This document shows, piece after piece, positions 7,302-8,578 of a stretch of DNA of 8,578 nt. The first letter of the stretch is position 1. Every line of letters begins with the position of its first letter. Both the position numbers and the translations under genes were made by a program. This DNA comes from Patescibacteria group bacterium (GTDB lineage: Bacteria > Patescibacteria > Microgenomatia > Daviesbacterales > UBA10151): assembly GCA_023487645.1 (NCBI GenBank), contig JAMDBX010000059.1:1-8578 (forward strand), written 5' to 3'. The notes under the pieces are model-generated. The model did no database searches and was not told the origin of the DNA. It saw only the letters and a list, made by a program, of their open reading frames with translations.

Positions 7302-7747
7302 CGGCCAACTTTCAGTCTGATTCCAGCTTTAGGGATAAACCGTTCTTCCCAAATGCGGACAATAAAATAAGCAGGTAGAGCAAAAATCATCCCCGGAAAA
7401 ATGGCCCCGAAGTTAATTTGATAAGAAAAGATGTTGCTTTGGGCTAATTGGTCAATGATGAGGGATATAAAAAGTAAAGGTAAAATTACCAGCCAATGGG
7501 AAGCAAACTCTGTTTTGCGGATAAAATGTGTTAACTTTACTAAAATAAGATAGGTCAGACTTAAAGTGCCTAAATTGTGTCCCAGTAAGAGTGAAAGCAG
7601 TAATCCAAAAGCAAAAGCTAAATAATAGTTGGCTTTTTCCTCCACAATAAAACTGCGGCAAACAATCACTATCACCACCAAATTGACAGGCAACCAAGCT
7701 CCCTGTAAAAAACTTAAAAATAATAAGACAATTATTGGTACAACCAT
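7298..7747 (-). CDS. mreD: Rod shape-determining protein MreD
   Basis: MreD is a small integral membrane partner of MreC in the cell-elongation complex. The 149-residue protein is almost entirely hydrophobic, with about five to six membrane segments (roughly 3-16, 20-33, 42-56, 60-72, 84-100 and 112-131) and a basic C-terminal tail (RLKVGR). Sequence motifs in this family are weak, so the call rests on length, hydrophobicity and position between mreC and the PBP2 gene. The ATG overlaps the mreC stop (TAATG) and has a good AGGAG ribosome site 6 nt upstream. Its TGA overlaps the PBP2 start by four bases (ATGA). Coupled translation of all three genes is likely. Confidence 0.9.
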   Translation of the reverse strand: MVVPIIVLLFLSFLQGAWLPVNLVVIVIVCRSFIVEEKANYYLAFAFGLLLSLLLGHNLGTLSLTYLILVKLTHFIRKTEFASHWLVILPLLFISLIIDQLAQSNIFSYQINFGAIFPGMIFALPAYFIVRIWEERFIPKAGIRLKVGR

Positions 7748-8511
7748 TAAGAGCTCCTGATAACAAAAACTACATCTAAATCCGTAACGTCCACTAAAGA
7801 TTCCACCTTGGCTTGTTTGAACACTTCATTTTGACGTTCAAAAACTTCGCTGATTTTTCCCATAATCAGCCCTTTGGGCAAACGGCCTTCAACTCCATCA
7901 GAATAAACAAGATCACCAACTGCTACCATCTCCTGATGCAAAATTTTATCCATTAAAGTTTGGGAGCCAAATTGGCCTTCTAAAATGCCCTTGGCTTTTC
8001 CCGCCTCATTTTGAGAATAAACAGCAATTTTAGAATCCGGGTCTTGGGCTAAAAACACCCGGGATAAACGGGGGTTAACCTCTTGAATTTGGCCTAAATA
8101 ATTATCTTTATAAACTACTACCTGCCCTAAAGTTAAACCGTCATCAGAGCCTTTATCAATGATTAAATAACGCCCCTTTCCAACCACCCTGGCAGGAAGC
8201 AAATCATAAGTCCGGGGGTTTAATTTTAGGGCAGGTAGTAGTTTATATTCTGTTTCTTGCAATCTGGTTTTTAAAGCGGCATTTTCTGTAAATAGCTGCG
8301 ACAACTGCACTTTTAAAGCTTTATTTTCCAAAGCTGCGTGTCTGGCTAAAACAATAAATTCAAATTGGCGAATAGTGGTGACCCCGGATTGGTATAAACC
8401 ATATTGGATAGGGATAGTCAGATGTTGGAGTAAAGATTTAGGAAATTTTAAAAAATTCCTGCTCGAGTTAAAGAGCTCTTTAGACAGTTGATTTATTCGT
8501 AACAACAACAT
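7747..8511 (-). CDS. mreC: Rod shape-determining protein MreC, no visible membrane anchor
   Basis: MreC is normally a bitopic protein whose outer part forms filaments and activates PBP2. From the ATG at 8511 it has 254 residues. They begin with a short region ending TIPIQYGLY (about 32-40), then a heptad-like coiled coil at about 49-88 (LENKAL, ENAALK). The two-part beta-rich MreC domain follows, with DKGSDDGLTLGQ (about 119-130) and YSDGVEGRLPKGLIMGKI (about 203-220). The usual hydrophobic helix before the PIQYGLY region is missing: residues 1-30 are polar and basic. A GTG at 8523 is an alternative start in the same frame, but an in-frame TGA just above it rules out a longer protein. The ATG is favoured by AGGTG 9 nt upstream. 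The gene overlaps the preceding gene and, by one base, mreD. Confidence 0.92.
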   Translation of the reverse strand: MLLLRINQLSKELFNSSRNFLKFPKSLLQHLTIPIQYGLYQSGVTTIRQFEFIVLARHAALENKALKVQLSQLFTENAALKTRLQETEYKLLPALKLNPRTYDLLPARVVGKGRYLIIDKGSDDGLTLGQVVVYKDNYLGQIQEVNPRLSRVFLAQDPDSKIAVYSQNEAGKAKGILEGQFGSQTLMDKILHQEMVAVGDLVYSDGVEGRLPKGLIMGKISEVFERQNEVFKQAKVESLVDVTDLDVVFVIRSS

Positions 8512-8578
8512 CGGTTGCAGCACCTGCCATTTGAATTTTCAGTGATTCCATCTTAGCAATAATCTGCAACATATTCTC
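8480..8578 (-). CDS. C-terminal end of an unidentified upstream gene (partial)
   Basis: An open frame enters from the window edge and runs 32 codons to a TAA at 8480-8482. The visible tail reads as a helix-like stretch (ENMLQIIAKMESLK) followed by QMAGAATDVVVTNKSTV. It overlaps mreC by 32 bp from the ATG, or 44 bp from the GTG. MreB is the common neighbour upstream of mreC, but this tail does not resemble an MreB C-terminus that I recognise. The other two minus-strand frames contain stops here, which supports this one being coding. The product cannot be named from 32 residues. Confidence 0.5.
   Translation of the reverse strand, partial: ENMLQIIAKMESLKIQMAGAATDVVVTNKSTV

Noticed and set aside
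7452..7766. Second minus-strand frame overlapping mreD
   Set aside because: It is rich in Cys, Thr and Phe without motifs, whereas the overlapping frame gives a typical MreD with proper coupling to both neighbours.

Overview
The window is a densely packed, AT-rich block of bacterial chromosome. All genes are on the minus strand, so transcription runs from high to low coordinates. There are no RNA genes, mobile elements, CRISPR arrays or long non-coding stretches; the largest gap is 72 bp. The protein flavour suggests a member of the Patescibacteria/CPR (Microgenomates-like): streamlined spacing, a membrane-anchored ClpC-like AAA+ protein, a short membrane-anchored protein with a WVVDIVHAPR / NQC / HFVELD pattern, and dprA close to topA. 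This placement is an inference from protein character, not a database result. The standard genetic code fits all frames.

Region 1 (8578 to 5439) is a cell-elongation module. It holds the tail of an unidentified gene, then mreC, mreD and a class B PBP2-type transpeptidase. The mreC/mreD and mreD/PBP2 junctions overlap (TAATG and ATGA), so the three are probably translationally coupled. MreC, MreD and PBP2 together would build lateral-wall peptidoglycan. The MreC here shows no N-terminal membrane helix, which is unusual.

Region 2 (5438 to 1303) begins with a 72 bp gap carrying a weak promoter candidate. It continues with dprA (ssDNA binding and RecA loading in transformation), a small membrane-anchored protein with a conserved-looking exported domain, and an 838-residue ClpC-like double AAA+ protein. 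The AAA+ protein has two N-terminal membrane helices. Its first Walker A motif is degenerate and the pore-loop aromatic residues are missing in both AAA rings, so it is probably not an ordinary ClpP-partner unfoldase.

Region 3 (1302 to 1) is topA, preceded by a promoter candidate with a perfect 6+1+6 palindrome in its spacer. The TopA frame is well conserved through the toprim domain, active-site tyrosine and domain II, but stops at a TAA after 432 codons, about halfway through a normal bacterial topoisomerase I.

The best leads are the remodelled membrane Clp-like protein with its small neighbour between dprA and topA, the truncated topA, and the MreC without a visible membrane anchor.
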